The notes: generated from the letters alone by a model not told the origin. Counted from the first letter of the stretch, positions 1 to 11,469 are shown. The stretch: 64,000 nucleotides of DNA from Streptomyces hilarionis (GCF_024539675.1 NZ_JAHHIT010000005.1:1-64000); one strand, 5' to 3'. Numbers and translations are program-made.

Positions 1-1
1 G

Positions 2-2143
<2,142 letters not shown>

Positions 2144-2173
2144 CCCGGCCTCCGGGCCCACCGACGGCCGCGG

Positions 2174-2195
2174 CCCTCCGGCATGTGCCGGGGGG
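2174..2195. terminator. Hairpin between convergent genes
   Basis: The arms CCCTCCGGCA and TGCCGGGGGG pair almost fully around a very short loop, 30 nt after the xylanase stop. The hairpin lies between two converging genes, so it could act in both directions. Confidence 0.5.
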
Positions 2196-2240
2196 TCGCG
2201 GCATGCGCGGGGGGGGCGCGGCCTTCGGCGGGCCGGCGCG

Positions 2241-2600
2241 TCAGCAGGGCCGAAGGGAGAGGCCGGGAGCCGTGAGCGACACCTCGACGTCGTCGCTCCA
2301 CGAGCAGACCTCCAGCCACGACAGGTAGCCGCCCTGAACGAAGACCAGGACCTCGCCCGGACACTCGCCGGCCGCGGTGACGAACTGCGCCTCCGCGGCG
2401 ACGACGGTGCCGGGGCCGGTCGGCGCGGGCTCCACGTCGTCGGTGCGCACGTCGAAGAAGGCGGTGCCGCACCCGCACGAACAGCGCGACACCACACGCA
2501 GACGGCCCAACTGCCGCCGGAGCGCGAGATGCGCGGGACGCTCCGTGTCCAGCACGGTCTCCAGCGCGGCGGCCACGTCGGCGGGCAGGTGCTCGGTCAT
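2241..2600 (-). CDS. Small hypothetical protein with CSCGCG motif
   Basis: 119 residues starting MTEHLPADV. The ATG at 2600 is preferred to an in-frame start 24 codons upstream because that extension is Arg/Pro-rich and reads like untranslated high-GC DNA; a G-rich GGTGGGG stretch precedes the chosen ATG. The middle holds a compact CSCGCGTAFFDV segment, which could bind a metal or be a disulfide turn, followed by a beta-rich C-terminal half (LVFVQGGYLSWLEVCSWSDDVEVSL). I do not recognise the family. It stands alone, convergent with the xylanase gene and divergent from the DUF2235 gene. Confidence 0.7.
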   Translation of the reverse strand: MTEHLPADVAAALETVLDTERPAHLALRRQLGRLRVVSRCSCGCGTAFFDVRTDDVEPAPTGPGTVVAAEAQFVTAAGECPGEVLVFVQGGYLSWLEVCSWSDDVEVSLTAPGLSLRPC

Positions 2601-2797
2601 CGCCCCACCGTAAGGGGCCGGAGCCCACGGCCGACGTTCCGCCCCGGAACGGCGGCGGGGCGGCGGACGCAAGGCCCCGTACGCGCCGGTCGCCGGGTCG
2701 ACACGCTGCGCAGGTCGACGTATGGCGTGGGCCGCCCGGTGGTGCGAGCATGGAAGTGGTGCTGGACACCACTCCGTGCTCTCGCCAGGAGGTGGTC

Positions 2798-4009
2798 ATG
2801 GCCAAGCGCCTCGTCGTCTGTTGCGACGGCACCTGGAACTTCGCCGACCAGCCGAGCAGAACCAACGTGGCCAAGGTCGCGCTGTCCGTGCGCCCGGGGT
2901 TCGCCGCCGGCAAGGAGCAACGGGTCTACTACCACAGCGGTGTCGGCACCCAGCGACGGGACCGGCTGCGCGGCGGCGCCTTCGGCATGGGCCTGTCGCG
3001 GAACGTCCTCGACGCCTACCGGTTCCTCGTCGAGACGTACGAGCCCGACGACGAACTGTTCCTCTTCGGTTTCAGCCGGGGCGCGTTCACCGCACGCAGC
3101 CTCGCGGGCCTCCTGCGCAACAGCGGCATCCTGCGCCGGGACCACATCGACCGGATCCCCGACGCGTGGGCCCTGTACCGCGACCGGATCGAGCATCCCA
3201 ACGGCGCGGCGGCCACGTTGTTCCGCCGCTCCTACGCGCGCGAGACGGAGATCCGCTTCATCGGCGTGTGGGACACGGTCGGCGCGCTCGGCGTTCCGCT
3301 CCCGGACGCCGCCTGGCTCCAGCCCGCGGTCAACCGGTTCAACCGCCGATGGGCCTTCCACAACACCGAGTTGAGCAGCTGGGTCAGGGCCGCCTTCCAC
3401 GCCCTGGCCGTCGACGAGCAGCGCTCGGCGTTCCGGCCGACCCTGTGGCACCAGCGCCCGGGGGCCGACCGACAGGGCCAGGAGCTCAAGCAGGTCTGGT
3501 TCGCCGGCGTGCACTGCGACGCGGGCGGCGGGTACCAGGAGACGGGTCTGTCCGACATCACCCTGCTGTGGATGGTCGACCAGGCCCGTCGGCACGGGCT
3601 GGAGTTCGCCGCCGACGTGCTCGGTGAGGCCGGGCCCGAAGTGATGCGGCCCAACGAGAGCATCGACTTCCGCGTGCGACCCGACGGCCTCGGCCCCCTG
3701 CATTCCTCGCGCACCGGCATGTACCGGCTGGCCGAGCCGCTGCACCGGCCGATCGGGGAGGCGGCGAGCGCCACGGGCGAGCTCGACGGAAACGAGTTCC
3801 TCGCGGTGCCCGCCAAGGAGCGCCGTGACCAGGACCCGCGCTACCGGCCCCCGGGCCTGGAACGCTATCTCGCCGTGCAGGACCGGGTGCGCCTCGAGCC
3901 GGTGCTGCTCCCGGACCTCGCCGCGGGCCTGCCGCCCCTGCCGCCGGCGCCGCCGTCCCACGAGCCGCCGCCACCGCCCACGTCGCCGAAGACCCGCAGG
4001 ACCGCGTGA
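2798..4009 (+). CDS. DUF2235 alpha/beta-hydrolase-like protein
   Basis: 403 residues. The ATG at 2798 (MAKRLVVCCDGTWN) is preceded by a near-perfect AGGAGG, so this start is chosen over a longer in-frame one. The N-terminal VCCDGTWN and the nucleophile elbow GFSRGAFTAR (Ser93) are the hallmarks of DUF2235/T6SS_Tle1-like proteins, which share the alpha/beta-hydrolase fold with Tle1 phospholipases. Later segments (FIGVWDTVGALG, WFAGVHCDAGGGY with a plausible catalytic His/Asp) also fit. The C-terminus is a Pro-rich tail. No type VI apparatus is visible, so a self-standing lipase or esterase role is inferred only; the substrate is unknown. Confidence 0.85.
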   Translation: MAKRLVVCCDGTWNFADQPSRTNVAKVALSVRPGFAAGKEQRVYYHSGVGTQRRDRLRGGAFGMGLSRNVLDAYRFLVETYEPDDELFLFGFSRGAFTARSLAGLLRNSGILRRDHIDRIPDAWALYRDRIEHPNGAAATLFRRSYARETEIRFIGVWDTVGALGVPLPDAAWLQPAVNRFNRRWAFHNTELSSWVRAAFHALAVDEQRSAFRPTLWHQRPGADRQGQELKQVWFAGVHCDAGGGYQETGLSDITLLWMVDQARRHGLEFAADVLGEAGPEVMRPNESIDFRVRPDGLGPLHSSRTGMYRLAEPLHRPIGEAASATGELDGNEFLAVPAKERRDQDPRYRPPGLERYLAVQDRVRLEPVLLPDLAAGLPPLPPAPPSHEPPPPPTSPKTRRTA

Positions 4010-4013
4010 GACG

Positions 4014-4056
4014 GCGCCGGCGCCCCGTACGAACGGTTCGTACGGGGCGCCGGCGC
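4014..4056. terminator. Strong bidirectional hairpin terminator
   Basis: A perfect 20-bp inverted repeat (arms 4014-4033 and 4037-4056) around a 3-nt loop lies between the DUF2235 gene and the convergent SNase-like gene. It is followed by a short GGGGTGCGGTGTC direct duplication. This is one of the strongest stems in the window and probably ends transcription from both sides. Confidence 0.85.
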
Positions 4057-4124
4057 TGTCGGGGTGCGGTGTCGGGGTGCGGTGTCGGCGCGCGCGGTCG
4101 GCGGCGTCTCACGCGAGTGGCGTG

Positions 4125-4985
4125 TCAGGCGTCCTCGAAGAGCAGGTCCTCGGGGGAGCGGGTCATCCTGACGGTCTGCCCGTTCGTGGTTTCCACCACG
4201 TGGTTCAGGCCCACGCACCGCTCCCCCGTGGACAGGACCGAGAAGCGGTCGGCGACGCCCGCGAGGAAGGCGGGGAAGCACGTCAGCGGCATGCCGAGCT
4301 GGAGGTGGTCCACCAGTCGGCGGAACAGTTTGGGCAGGAGGACGACGTCGTCCGTCAGGGAGGCCAGGCCCGCGATCTTCGCTCCGGTGGTGGTGACGTC
4401 GTCCGGCCACAGGCCGCGTCCCGCGTCGCGGGCCTCCTTCGCCGCGGTGGCCATCTCGACGCGCAGACTCGTGAACAGGCTGCGGTAGAACATCGGGTAC
4501 ACCAGACCGGCCGTCAGCAGATGGTGGTTGACGGTCGTCCTCAGCACCGAGGCGTCGACGTCGATCTCCAGACCGCTGGTCCCCGGGGGCGTCCCGCGCC
4601 CCGCCAGGGCGACGCAGCGCCCGTGGACGTCGGTGCCGCGGGTGAGCACGAACCCCGGCACCGTGTCCGGGGTGGTGGCCGCCACCGTCTCGCCCGTCCC
4701 GTGCTGAACGTCGGTGAAGCCGAGCCAGCTCAGCATCTCGTCGCGGGCGGCGTGCGCGAACTCCGGCGGCTGGTGGACCCGGCTCGCGCCGTAGTGCGTC
4801 TCCAGGGCGTCGATCGCGTCCAGTCGCAGCGTCGCGCGGCCGGTCGTGGTGCGGTCGACGGCGCGGCCCAGTCCGCCGCCGACGAGGTCCCACTGCGTGG
4901 GGTCGTCGGCGGTGAAATGGACCGTGTCCCCGTCCGGTTGTGAACCCTTGACGTCGTAGAAGCCTTTGATGAGCAGCATCGGCAT
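4125..4985 (-). CDS. Thermonuclease (SNase)-like protein
   Basis: 286 residues from ATG 4985, which follows GGAGGAG; an upstream in-frame ATG at 5042 lacks such a site. Segments match the staphylococcal-nuclease fold in order: PDGDTVHF near the N-terminus, TLRLDAIDALETHY (equivalent to the RLxGIDxPE strand), a helix with AARDEMLSWLGF, HGRCVALAG (like YGRxLAYV), and AAKEARDAGRGLW (the A..AR...GLW end motif). There is no signal peptide, so it is probably cytoplasmic. The catalytic Arg/Glu pattern differs from true SNase, so nuclease activity is not assured. Confidence 0.7.
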   Translation of the reverse strand: MPMLLIKGFYDVKGSQPDGDTVHFTADDPTQWDLVGGGLGRAVDRTTTGRATLRLDAIDALETHYGASRVHQPPEFAHAARDEMLSWLGFTDVQHGTGETVAATTPDTVPGFVLTRGTDVHGRCVALAGRGTPPGTSGLEIDVDASVLRTTVNHHLLTAGLVYPMFYRSLFTSLRVEMATAAKEARDAGRGLWPDDVTTTGAKIAGLASLTDDVVLLPKLFRRLVDHLQLGMPLTCFPAFLAGVADRFSVLSTGERCVGLNHVVETTNGQTVRMTRSPEDLLFEDA

Positions 4986-5248
4986 GGCGACTCCTCCGCG
5001 GAAGCGACGGCGAACGTCTGCCATGTTTGTGGCCGTCGTCATCCACTCGTACGGCTCGGCGGACCCCCTGCCTCACATGGTGCGCTTCCCCGACGGGTTT
5101 CGCACCTCACCGTGGGGACCGCCGAGTTGCCGACGGCGGCGCGGTGGCGGCCCGCGCCGCTCCGGCGGGTCGTCACCGCCCCGGATGCCGCCCGGAGACA
5201 CCGGTGACCCGGCCCGGCCCGGTCGTCGCCGGGCCGGGCCGGCCCAGC

Positions 5249-6778
5249 TCACCGGCGGGACTTCTCCCGGCCGACCCGGTACAACTCCTGCGAGGTGGCG
5301 ATCAGTTCGCGCCGCTCCTTCTTCGACCCCACCATCGGCTGGGAGCCGTTCAGGGAGACCTGGGCGCTCTCGGGCAGGAACCGGACCGTGATCAGTCCGA
5401 TGACGCCGGCCGCCATGAGGTAGAAGGCGGGCACCATGTCGTTTCCGGTGACGCTCACCAGCGCCTCCGTCACGAGCGGCGTGGTGCCGCCGAACGCGGC
5501 GACCGCGAAGTTGAAGCCGATGCCCATCGCGGCGTAGCGCACGGCCGTCGGGAACAGCGCGGGAAGGGTGGCGGCGCTCGGCGCGGCGAAGCAGGCCAGC
5601 AGGGTGGACAGGATCAGCACGCCGAAGATGGGCGGCCAGGTCCCGTCCATCTTGATGAGCAGGAACGAGGGGACGGCCAGCACGATCATGCCCGCCGCCG
5701 CGTAGCCGTACAGGGGGCGGCGGCCGACGTGGTCGCTGAGCCGGCCCAGGAAGGTGATCAGCAGGACGATCCACACCATGCCGACCAGCACGAGCACGTC
5801 CGCGGAGCTGCTGGAGCGGCCGAGGGTCTCGGTCTGGTAGGTGGGCAGGAAGCCCGTGACCATGTAGTTGGTGACGTTGTAGAGCAGCACGAGTCCCATG
5901 CAGATGAGCAGGGCGCGCCAGTGGTCCTTGACGATGGTCTTGAACTCGGTGCCCGCCGACTCCTTGGCGAGGCTCTGCTCGTGTTCGTCGAGCTGCTGCT
6001 GGAAGGCGGGCGACTCCTCCAGCTTGAGACGCATGTAGAGGCCGATCACGCCGAGCGGGCCCGCGATCAGGAACGGGATCCGCCAGCCCCAGGAGAGCAT
6101 CTGGTCGTCGCTCAGGGCGAGGTTCAGCGTGGTGACCAGGGCGGAGCCCAGTGCGTAGCCGACGAAGGTGCCGAAGTCGAGCCAGCTGGAGAGGAAGCCG
6201 CGTCGCCGGTCGGGCGAGTACTCGGCGACGAAGGTCGTGGCGCCGCCGTACTCGCCGCCGGTGGAGAAGCCCTGCACCATGCGGGAGAGCAGCAGCAGGA
6301 TCGGCGCGGCGATGCCGATGGTGGCGTAGCTGGGGATGATGCCGATGGCGAACGTGCCGACCGCCATCATGATCATGGTGGTGGCGAGCACCTTCTGCCG
6401 GCCGAGGCGGTCCCCGAGGGGGCCGAAGACGAGTCCGCCGAGGGGGCGCACGACGAACGCCGCCGCGAAGGTGGCGAACGACGAGATGACCTGGGCGGCG
6501 GGGGACGCTCCGGGGAAGAAGACCTTGCCGATGGTGGCGGCGAGGTAGCTGTACACGCCGAAGTCGAACCACTCCATGCAGTTGCCGAGCGCCGAGGCGC
6601 CGACGGCGCGCCGGAGCAGCGGGGGTTCGACGACCTGCACGTCCTCGTCGCGGAAGGGACGCTTGTTCCGCCTCAGCCGGCGTGTCAGATCCTGGCGGAC
6701 CTGGGTGGGGAGTCCGGTGATCTCGACCTGCCCGGACCGAGGTGGTTCGGGCTGGCCGTCGGTGAGTACGTCAGCCAC
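5249..6778 (-). CDS. MHS-family MFS transporter, ProP-like
   Basis: 509 residues, starting at a GTG preceded by AAGGAAC. After an approximately 60-residue cytoplasmic N-terminus, twelve membrane segments follow, with MHS-family signatures ALGNCMEWFDFGVYSYLA, FGPLGDRLGRQKVL and RMVQGFSTGGEYGGA. This is the metabolite:H+ symporter subgroup that holds the proline/glycine-betaine carrier ProP. A betaine or proline substrate would suit the betaine catabolic island about 21 kb away, but no operon link exists; the substrate is inference. The gene is single, and a CTGTGCGCACAG palindrome lies in its upstream region. Confidence 0.85.
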   Translation of the reverse strand: MADVLTDGQPEPPRSGQVEITGLPTQVRQDLTRRLRRNKRPFRDEDVQVVEPPLLRRAVGASALGNCMEWFDFGVYSYLAATIGKVFFPGASPAAQVISSFATFAAAFVVRPLGGLVFGPLGDRLGRQKVLATTMIMMAVGTFAIGIIPSYATIGIAAPILLLLSRMVQGFSTGGEYGGATTFVAEYSPDRRRGFLSSWLDFGTFVGYALGSALVTTLNLALSDDQMLSWGWRIPFLIAGPLGVIGLYMRLKLEESPAFQQQLDEHEQSLAKESAGTEFKTIVKDHWRALLICMGLVLLYNVTNYMVTGFLPTYQTETLGRSSSSADVLVLVGMVWIVLLITFLGRLSDHVGRRPLYGYAAAGMIVLAVPSFLLIKMDGTWPPIFGVLILSTLLACFAAPSAATLPALFPTAVRYAAMGIGFNFAVAAFGGTTPLVTEALVSVTGNDMVPAFYLMAAGVIGLITVRFLPESAQVSLNGSQPMVGSKKERRELIATSQELYRVGREKSRR

Positions 6779-7149
6779 AGCAGTTCCTTACCTGTCTTGC
6801 GTGAGATGCCCTGTGCGCACAGTGAGACGCCAGGTGCTTTCCGTGCGTAAAGATTCTGTTGCCCCCTTTCTCGTGACTCACTCAGTGATGGAGGACACGC
6901 CGTCGCTCCCACGTCCGGCGGAAGGATCGTGACGGCGTTCACGTGGGACACCTGCGCGGACAGCGGGCCGACGGGGCGCGGCAGGGCGGGCGGCGAGGCG
7001 GCGGGCGCGTGTCGGCCGCGGGCCGGAACCGGGATCTTCCGCGGGTCCGTCCACGGCCCCGAGGGCGGCACTGATCACGATCGTGAACTGCCTCGCACCT
7101 TCCCGGTCCGAGTTGCGGGCCGGGGTGGTGAGCATGATCGGATGAGGTG
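6779..7149. promoter_or_regulatory. Divergent intergenic region with CTGTGCGCACAG palindrome
   Basis: 371 bp lie between the divergent MHS transporter and the LmeA-like gene. The only clear element is the perfect 12-bp palindrome CTGTGCGCACAG at 6811-6822, 33 bp upstream of the transporter GTG, placed to act as its operator. A relatively A/T-rich stretch at about 6845-6865 may contain the transporter promoter. No convincing small ORF is seen. Confidence 0.5.
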
Positions 7150-8442
7150 ATGCGCTCCCCCCACCCCCACTCCCACCGACCGCATGCCCGCCCCCACGAT
7201 CCGCACGCGCGTCCCCACGACCCTTCCACGGCGCCGCGGAACCCCTACGACGAACTCGGCGCCCTCGACGACGGCCCGTTGGAGGAGTTCTTCGGCGCGG
7301 ACGCCGCCGTGCGGCGCGAGCCGCGGGAGGAGGAGCCGGAGTGGACCGCGCCCGACCACCGCCGGGGCCGCCGCCGTCGCCGTCGCCGCGGCAGGAACCG
7401 CTCCTCTCGCCCGACGTTCGTGGTGAAGGCGGTCGTCGGGCTGACCGCCCTGGCCGTCTTCGGCGCCCTGGCCGACCGCTGGGCGCTGCTGTACGCACAG
7501 CACCGGGCCGCCCAGACCCTGAAGGAGCACCTGGGCCTCACCGCGACACCCGAGGTGGAGATCGGCGGTTTCCCCTTCCTGACCCAACTCGCCGACGGAC
7601 GGCTCGAATCGGTGCGGGTGACCGTGCCGGACGTCGCGGCCGACCGCGTGTCGCTGGCCGAGGTCACGGCCACCGCCCACGACATCCGGCTGGACACCGA
7701 GGGGTTGACCGCCGTGCGCGGCGCGCACGTGCCACGGCTGGACGGCGACGTGCTGTTGTCCTTCGCCGACCTCGACCGCGAACTGGGCGCCTCCCAGGTG
7801 CGGTTCACCGGTGACGGCCGCGACGGGGTCCAGGCCCGCGGCACGCTGCCGGTCGCCGGACACGATCTGCGGTTGCGCGCCCGGGCCACGATCCGGCGGC
7901 AGGGCGACCGGGGCGTCACCACGCGGATCGGCGGCATACGACTGGACATCGGGGATCTGGCCACCTACCGCCCCGGCACGCGCGCCTCGGACGGTGTGCA
8001 CCTGACGCCGAAGGCCGCCGCCGGTCTCGCCCGGGAGACCCGTCGGGCCAAGGCCCTGCTGTCCGTGCCGTCGATCGTGCGGCGCCTCGGGGTGCCGCGG
8101 ACGACCGTGCGCGCCGCGCTGAGCGACGACGGCGAGCTCGCCAAGGTGACCGGCTCCCCGCGCTTCGCCCGCGAGGCCCGCGGTCTGAACCTGATCGACC
8201 TGGCCGCCGACCACCCCGAGGCGCTCCGTGCCCTGGGCGTCGAACCCGGCCTCCTGGACGCCCTGTCCCGGCTCACCCGCCCGGCCCTCGCCGACCGGCT
8301 GTCCCTGGCCTTCACCCTGCCCGAGCCGCCGCAGGGGAACGTGCGGCTGCGGTCCGTCCGCGTGGAGCGGGACGGCATCCGGGTCCGTCTCGCCGGCTCC
8401 GGGCTGACCGTGGGCGGCTCCCGGCCGGCCGTGCGCCGTTGA
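7150..8442 (+). CDS. LmeA-like (DUF2993) phospholipid-binding membrane protein
   Basis: 430 residues from ATG 7150 (a GTG sits one codon earlier). The N-terminus has a His/Pro/Asp repeat (PHARPHDP twice), an acidic patch and a basic [12 protein letters not shown] block just before a single transmembrane helix (about residues 97-113). The remainder is an extracytoplasmic beta-rich domain typical of LmeA/DUF2993 proteins (GFPFLTQLADGRLESVRVTVPDV, GDVLLSFADL, LTLGG-like ends). In mycobacteria LmeA binds phospholipids and affects mannan assembly; in this organism the exact role is unknown. It converges with the Mrr-like nuclease gene, leaving 22 bp. Confidence 0.8.
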   Translation: MRSPHPHSHRPHARPHDPHARPHDPSTAPRNPYDELGALDDGPLEEFFGADAAVRREPREEEPEWTAPDHRRGRRRRRRRGRNRSSRPTFVVKAVVGLTALAVFGALADRWALLYAQHRAAQTLKEHLGLTATPEVEIGGFPFLTQLADGRLESVRVTVPDVAADRVSLAEVTATAHDIRLDTEGLTAVRGAHVPRLDGDVLLSFADLDRELGASQVRFTGDGRDGVQARGTLPVAGHDLRLRARATIRRQGDRGVTTRIGGIRLDIGDLATYRPGTRASDGVHLTPKAAAGLARETRRAKALLSVPSIVRRLGVPRTTVRAALSDDGELAKVTGSPRFAREARGLNLIDLAADHPEALRALGVEPGLLDALSRLTRPALADRLSLAFTLPEPPQGNVRLRSVRVERDGIRVRLAGSGLTVGGSRPAVRR

Positions 8443-8464
8443 CGCACCCCATGCGCGGACCGGG

Positions 8465-9286
8465 TCAGCAGGTCGTGGGCCGCGGGTCCCACGGTCGCGG
8501 TCCGTCGCCCTCCTGCCAGCGCAGGAGGTGTGCGCCGTCCACGCAGACGATGCCGCACTGCTCGGCGTACTCGACGGCGGGGGCCGTGAAGTCGCTGGTG
8601 GTGACCACGACGGCGACGTCCGCCTCGTGCACGGTGAAGCACGTGCCGCCGAACCGCTGCATGTCCTGGGACCCGACCCGGTTGGTGTCGCAGTAGCGCT
8701 TGCACTGGATGACGACCAGACGGCCGTCCGGGGTCCGCGCGAGGACGTCGGCGCCCAGGTCGCCGGCCCCGCCCACGACCTCCACGTCGAGGCAGCCGTC
8801 GCGCCGGCACAGGTCGGCTATCGCCTCCTCGAACTCGTAGGGGTCCAGGGCCTCGTAGGCGATCTCCTCGGTGTCCGCGCCGGCCTCCTGCGCGGGCTCG
8901 ACGAGGACGACGGTGCGCTCGGCGTCGGGGAGCCCGCCGTACGCCCCGGCCGCCACGGGAACGGCGGCGGGCGCGGGCACGGGTGCGTCGAGGGCGTCGA
9001 CGGCCGTCCTCGTGGCCTCGTCCAGGGCTTTCGCGGCCCGGCGCGCCAGCCTCGCCGCCGATATCCGGCGGCCGCCGCGGCGGCCGGCCGCGACGCTGCC
9101 GAGGCCGACGAGGACCAGGGCGACGATCCAGGCGGGACGGTGCTCGACGGCGGCCGCCGCGGTGCGCGCGATCGTGCCCACCAGCGTCAGGAGGACGGCG
9201 AGGAGCGCGAAGTACAGCGCTGTGGCCCGCAGTTCGAACCGACGGGGGCGGCGCGCGGAACGCGAAGCACGGACGGGTGCGGCCAT
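8465..9286 (-). CDS. Membrane-anchored Mrr-type restriction endonuclease-like protein
   Basis: 273 residues from ATG 9286, preceded by GGAGGAAG. Two hydrophobic helices near residues 22-70 (ALYFALLAVLLTLVG; WIVALVLVGLGSVA) place the protein in the membrane. An Ala-rich linker leads to a C-terminal PD-(D/E)XK fold of the Mrr_cat type, with LGADVLARTPDGRLVVIQCKRY giving the D...QCK catalytic core and VVTTSDFTAPAVEYA the distal motif. Family members recognise or cut modified or foreign DNA, though TM-anchored versions are widespread in actinomycetes and mostly uncharacterised. No methyltransferase or other defence gene is adjacent. Confidence 0.85.
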   Translation of the reverse strand: MAAPVRASRSARRPRRFELRATALYFALLAVLLTLVGTIARTAAAAVEHRPAWIVALVLVGLGSVAAGRRGGRRISAARLARRAAKALDEATRTAVDALDAPVPAPAAVPVAAGAYGGLPDAERTVVLVEPAQEAGADTEEIAYEALDPYEFEEAIADLCRRDGCLDVEVVGGAGDLGADVLARTPDGRLVVIQCKRYCDTNRVGSQDMQRFGGTCFTVHEADVAVVVTTSDFTAPAVEYAEQCGIVCVDGAHLLRWQEGDGPRPWDPRPTTC

Positions 9287-9513
9287 GGTGATGCTTCCTC
9301 CCGGGGACGCCAACGAAGATCAACAGGCGTCTTCCCAGCTACGGGAGGTTGTATCGGGCGGACGCGATCATCCCTGCCGGCCCGGCTCCGCCGCAGGCGC
9401 GGAGCCGCGCACGCGACCCCACGCCGCGGCCCCGCGCCCCGTTGCCGCGCTTCGGCCGTGCACGCCCCTTCCCGGCCGGGTGCCGCCGTGGCATGCTCAC
9501 CGCCGACATGGCT

Positions 9514-9538
9514 ATGAACGTTGTTCATCCATATGAAC
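9514..9538 (+). promoter_or_regulatory. Operator-like ATGAAC/GTTCAT half-site cluster
   Basis: Three half-sites, ATGAAC 9514-9519, GTTCAT 9523-9528 and ATGAAC 9533-9538, form overlapping inverted repeats in an A/T-rich dip 40-64 bp before the beta-helix lyase start. The right-hand pair reads GTTCA-N6-TGAAC (9523-9538), the same architecture as 11470-11485 before the next gene. The 9-bp arms GTTGTTCAT/ATGAACAAC (9520-9541) are perfect. Probably a binding site for one regulator. Confidence 0.6.
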
Positions 9539-9577
9539 AACACCCTCTGCGCGACCATCTGTGGAGAGCGGGCGGAC

Positions 9578-11383
9578 ATGAGCGAAGCACACGACGGGCA
9601 CGACAGCGAGGCACCCGACAGCAGCAGGACACACGACGGCGACGGCACGAGAGCGCCGCACGGCGTCGTCACGAGAAGGGGTCTGCTCGGCAGCGCCGTG
9701 GCGGTGGCGGCCGGCGCCGTGACGGCGGGCGGCCCGGCGGCCGCAGCGCCCGCCACTCCCACACCGGCACCCGGGCCGGTTCCCGCGCCCGACCGGCCGC
9801 GGGAGCGGGGGCTCGCGCGGGAACCGGGACAAGTCCCGCGCCTGTGGCGCGAGTTCGTCCACAGCCCCTACACCCACCCACAGATCCCCTTCGTCGGCCG
9901 GGCGGGCTGCCGCGGCGGCGTCGAGCGCTTCGCGCGTCACCCCCGGGTCCTCGACGCGCGCGCCTTCGGGGCCAGGGCGGACGGCACGACCGACGCCGCC
10001 CCCGCGATCAACCGCGCCCTCGCCGCCGCCGGGCGGGCGGGCGGCGGCACGGTCGCCCTCCCGCCCGGGACCTTCCGCATCGACGACGTCATCCGCGTCG
10101 GCCACTCGAACGTCGTCCTGCGCGGCGCCGGCAGCAACCGCACGACGCTGTACGCCACGCGCAGCCTGACCGAGCTGATCGGCGTCTACGGCTCCCGCTA
10201 CGGCGGCGACAAGTCGTCCTGGTCCTGGGCCGGCGGCCTGGTCTGGCTCGCGCCCGAGGCGCGCTGGGACTCCCTCGTCGCCGCGATCCGGGCCCGCTCC
10301 TGGCCGTTCGAGGGCTGGACCGGAAACCGCCGTGACGAATGGCGCACCCTCACGCCGGTCGCCCCGGCCCGGCGGGGTTCCTGGACGGTGACGGTCGCCG
10401 ACCCCTCCCGGCTGCGTCCCGGCGCGCTCGTCCTGCTCCGCCTCCGCGACGACCCCGCGCACAGCCTCCTGGAGCACATGGCCGGCGGGGGCCCCGGCCC
10501 CGAGGCCTACGCGTGGGACGACAAGACGAAGCTGACCTCGTACGTCCCCTACGAGTGGCCGGTGCGGACCGTCCGCGTCAAGGGCCGCACGGTCACGCTG
10601 GAGCGCCCGCTCCCCCTCGACGTGCGCCCGGAGTGGGACCCGCGCCTCACCACCCACGTGCCGGAGCTGACGGGCTCCGGCGTCGAGGGGCTGACCCTGG
10701 AAGCGGTCCAGACGCCCCAGCAGCCGCATCTGCTCGACAAGGGGTACAACGGCGTCGTCCTGCAATGCGCCTACGACTGCTGGGTGGACGACGTGACGGT
10801 CCGTCATGTCGACAACGGCTTCGGGCTGGTGGCCGCCTCCGCCTGCACGCTGCGCCGGACCCGGGTCGCCGGCCGCGGCTCCCACCACCCCTACTTCTGC
10901 CGGGAGGGGTCGCACGACAACCTCGTGGAGGACTTCACCATCGAGGAGCGCACCGTCCCCGGACGGCCCGACACACAGCTGCACGGCGTCAACGTCGAGG
11001 GGCTGTCGTCGTACAACGTCTGGTCGCGGGGCGACATGCGGATGGGCACGTTCGACAGCCACCGCGGCATGCCCTTCGCCGACGTCCGCACCGACATCAC
11101 CCTCGACAACAACGGCCGTCACGGCGGCGACGCGAGCGCGGGACCCCTGTTCGGGGCGCGCTTCACGCACTGGAACATCCGGGTCGTCAACCGCCGGGCG
11201 GGCCTGGTGCGGATCGACGGCCTGGCGCCGTACTCCGCCACCGTCGGCATCGACGAGGTCACGGAGTTCGACCAGATCGACGTCCCCGACTTCACGGGCG
11301 ATCTGCACTCCCGACTGGAGCTGTACGGAGCGCCCGACGCGGTACGGCCGCGCAACCTGCACGAGGCGCAGCGCGCCCTGTAG
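9578..11383 (+). CDS. Tat-secreted right-handed beta-helix (pectate-lyase-superfamily) protein
   Basis: 601 residues from ATG 9578. The start follows GGGCGG and leaves a normal Tat signal (TRRGLLGSAVAVAAG, Ala-rich cleavage zone). The mature protein opens with an LDARAFGARADGTTDAAPAINRALAAA segment, split here only in description, that marks the pectate-lyase-3/beta-helix superfamily. Repetitive strands follow (NVVLRGAGSNRTTLY, VDDVTVRHVDNGFGLV, NLVEDFTIEERTV). Substrate is not evident; families with this fold include lyases and hydrolases of acidic polysaccharides. The next gene, 130 bp on, encodes a secreted alginate-lyase-family protein and shares an operator motif, suggesting a joint polysaccharide role. 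Confidence 0.8.
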   Translation: MSEAHDGHDSEAPDSSRTHDGDGTRAPHGVVTRRGLLGSAVAVAAGAVTAGGPAAAAPATPTPAPGPVPAPDRPRERGLAREPGQVPRLWREFVHSPYTHPQIPFVGRAGCRGGVERFARHPRVLDARAFGARADGTTDAAPAINRALAAAGRAGGGTVALPPGTFRIDDVIRVGHSNVVLRGAGSNRTTLYATRSLTELIGVYGSRYGGDKSSWSWAGGLVWLAPEARWDSLVAAIRARSWPFEGWTGNRRDEWRTLTPVAPARRGSWTVTVADPSRLRPGALVLLRLRDDPAHSLLEHMAGGGPGPEAYAWDDKTKLTSYVPYEWPVRTVRVKGRTVTLERPLPLDVRPEWDPRLTTHVPELTGSGVEGLTLEAVQTPQQPHLLDKGYNGVVLQCAYDCWVDDVTVRHVDNGFGLVAASACTLRRTRVAGRGSHHPYFCREGSHDNLVEDFTIEERTVPGRPDTQLHGVNVEGLSSYNVWSRGDMRMGTFDSHRGMPFADVRTDITLDNNGRHGGDASAGPLFGARFTHWNIRVVNRRAGLVRIDGLAPYSATVGIDEVTEFDQIDVPDFTGDLHSRLELYGAPDAVRPRNLHEAQRAL

Positions 11384-11469
11384 GCCTCGGCGGGGCAGGG
11401 GGCCGGGCTCGCGGCCGACGTCCGCGGGCCTCGTCGCCCTCCCCGGCGGGAACATGTCCGCCGACCTCC

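Noticed and set aside
6797..6811. An IclR-type box before the ProP-like transporter gene (TTGCG-N5-TGCCC)
   Set aside because: Only 7 of 10 positions match and no partner box lies 19 bp away on either side, so it is not counted in the regulon despite the attractive betaine link.
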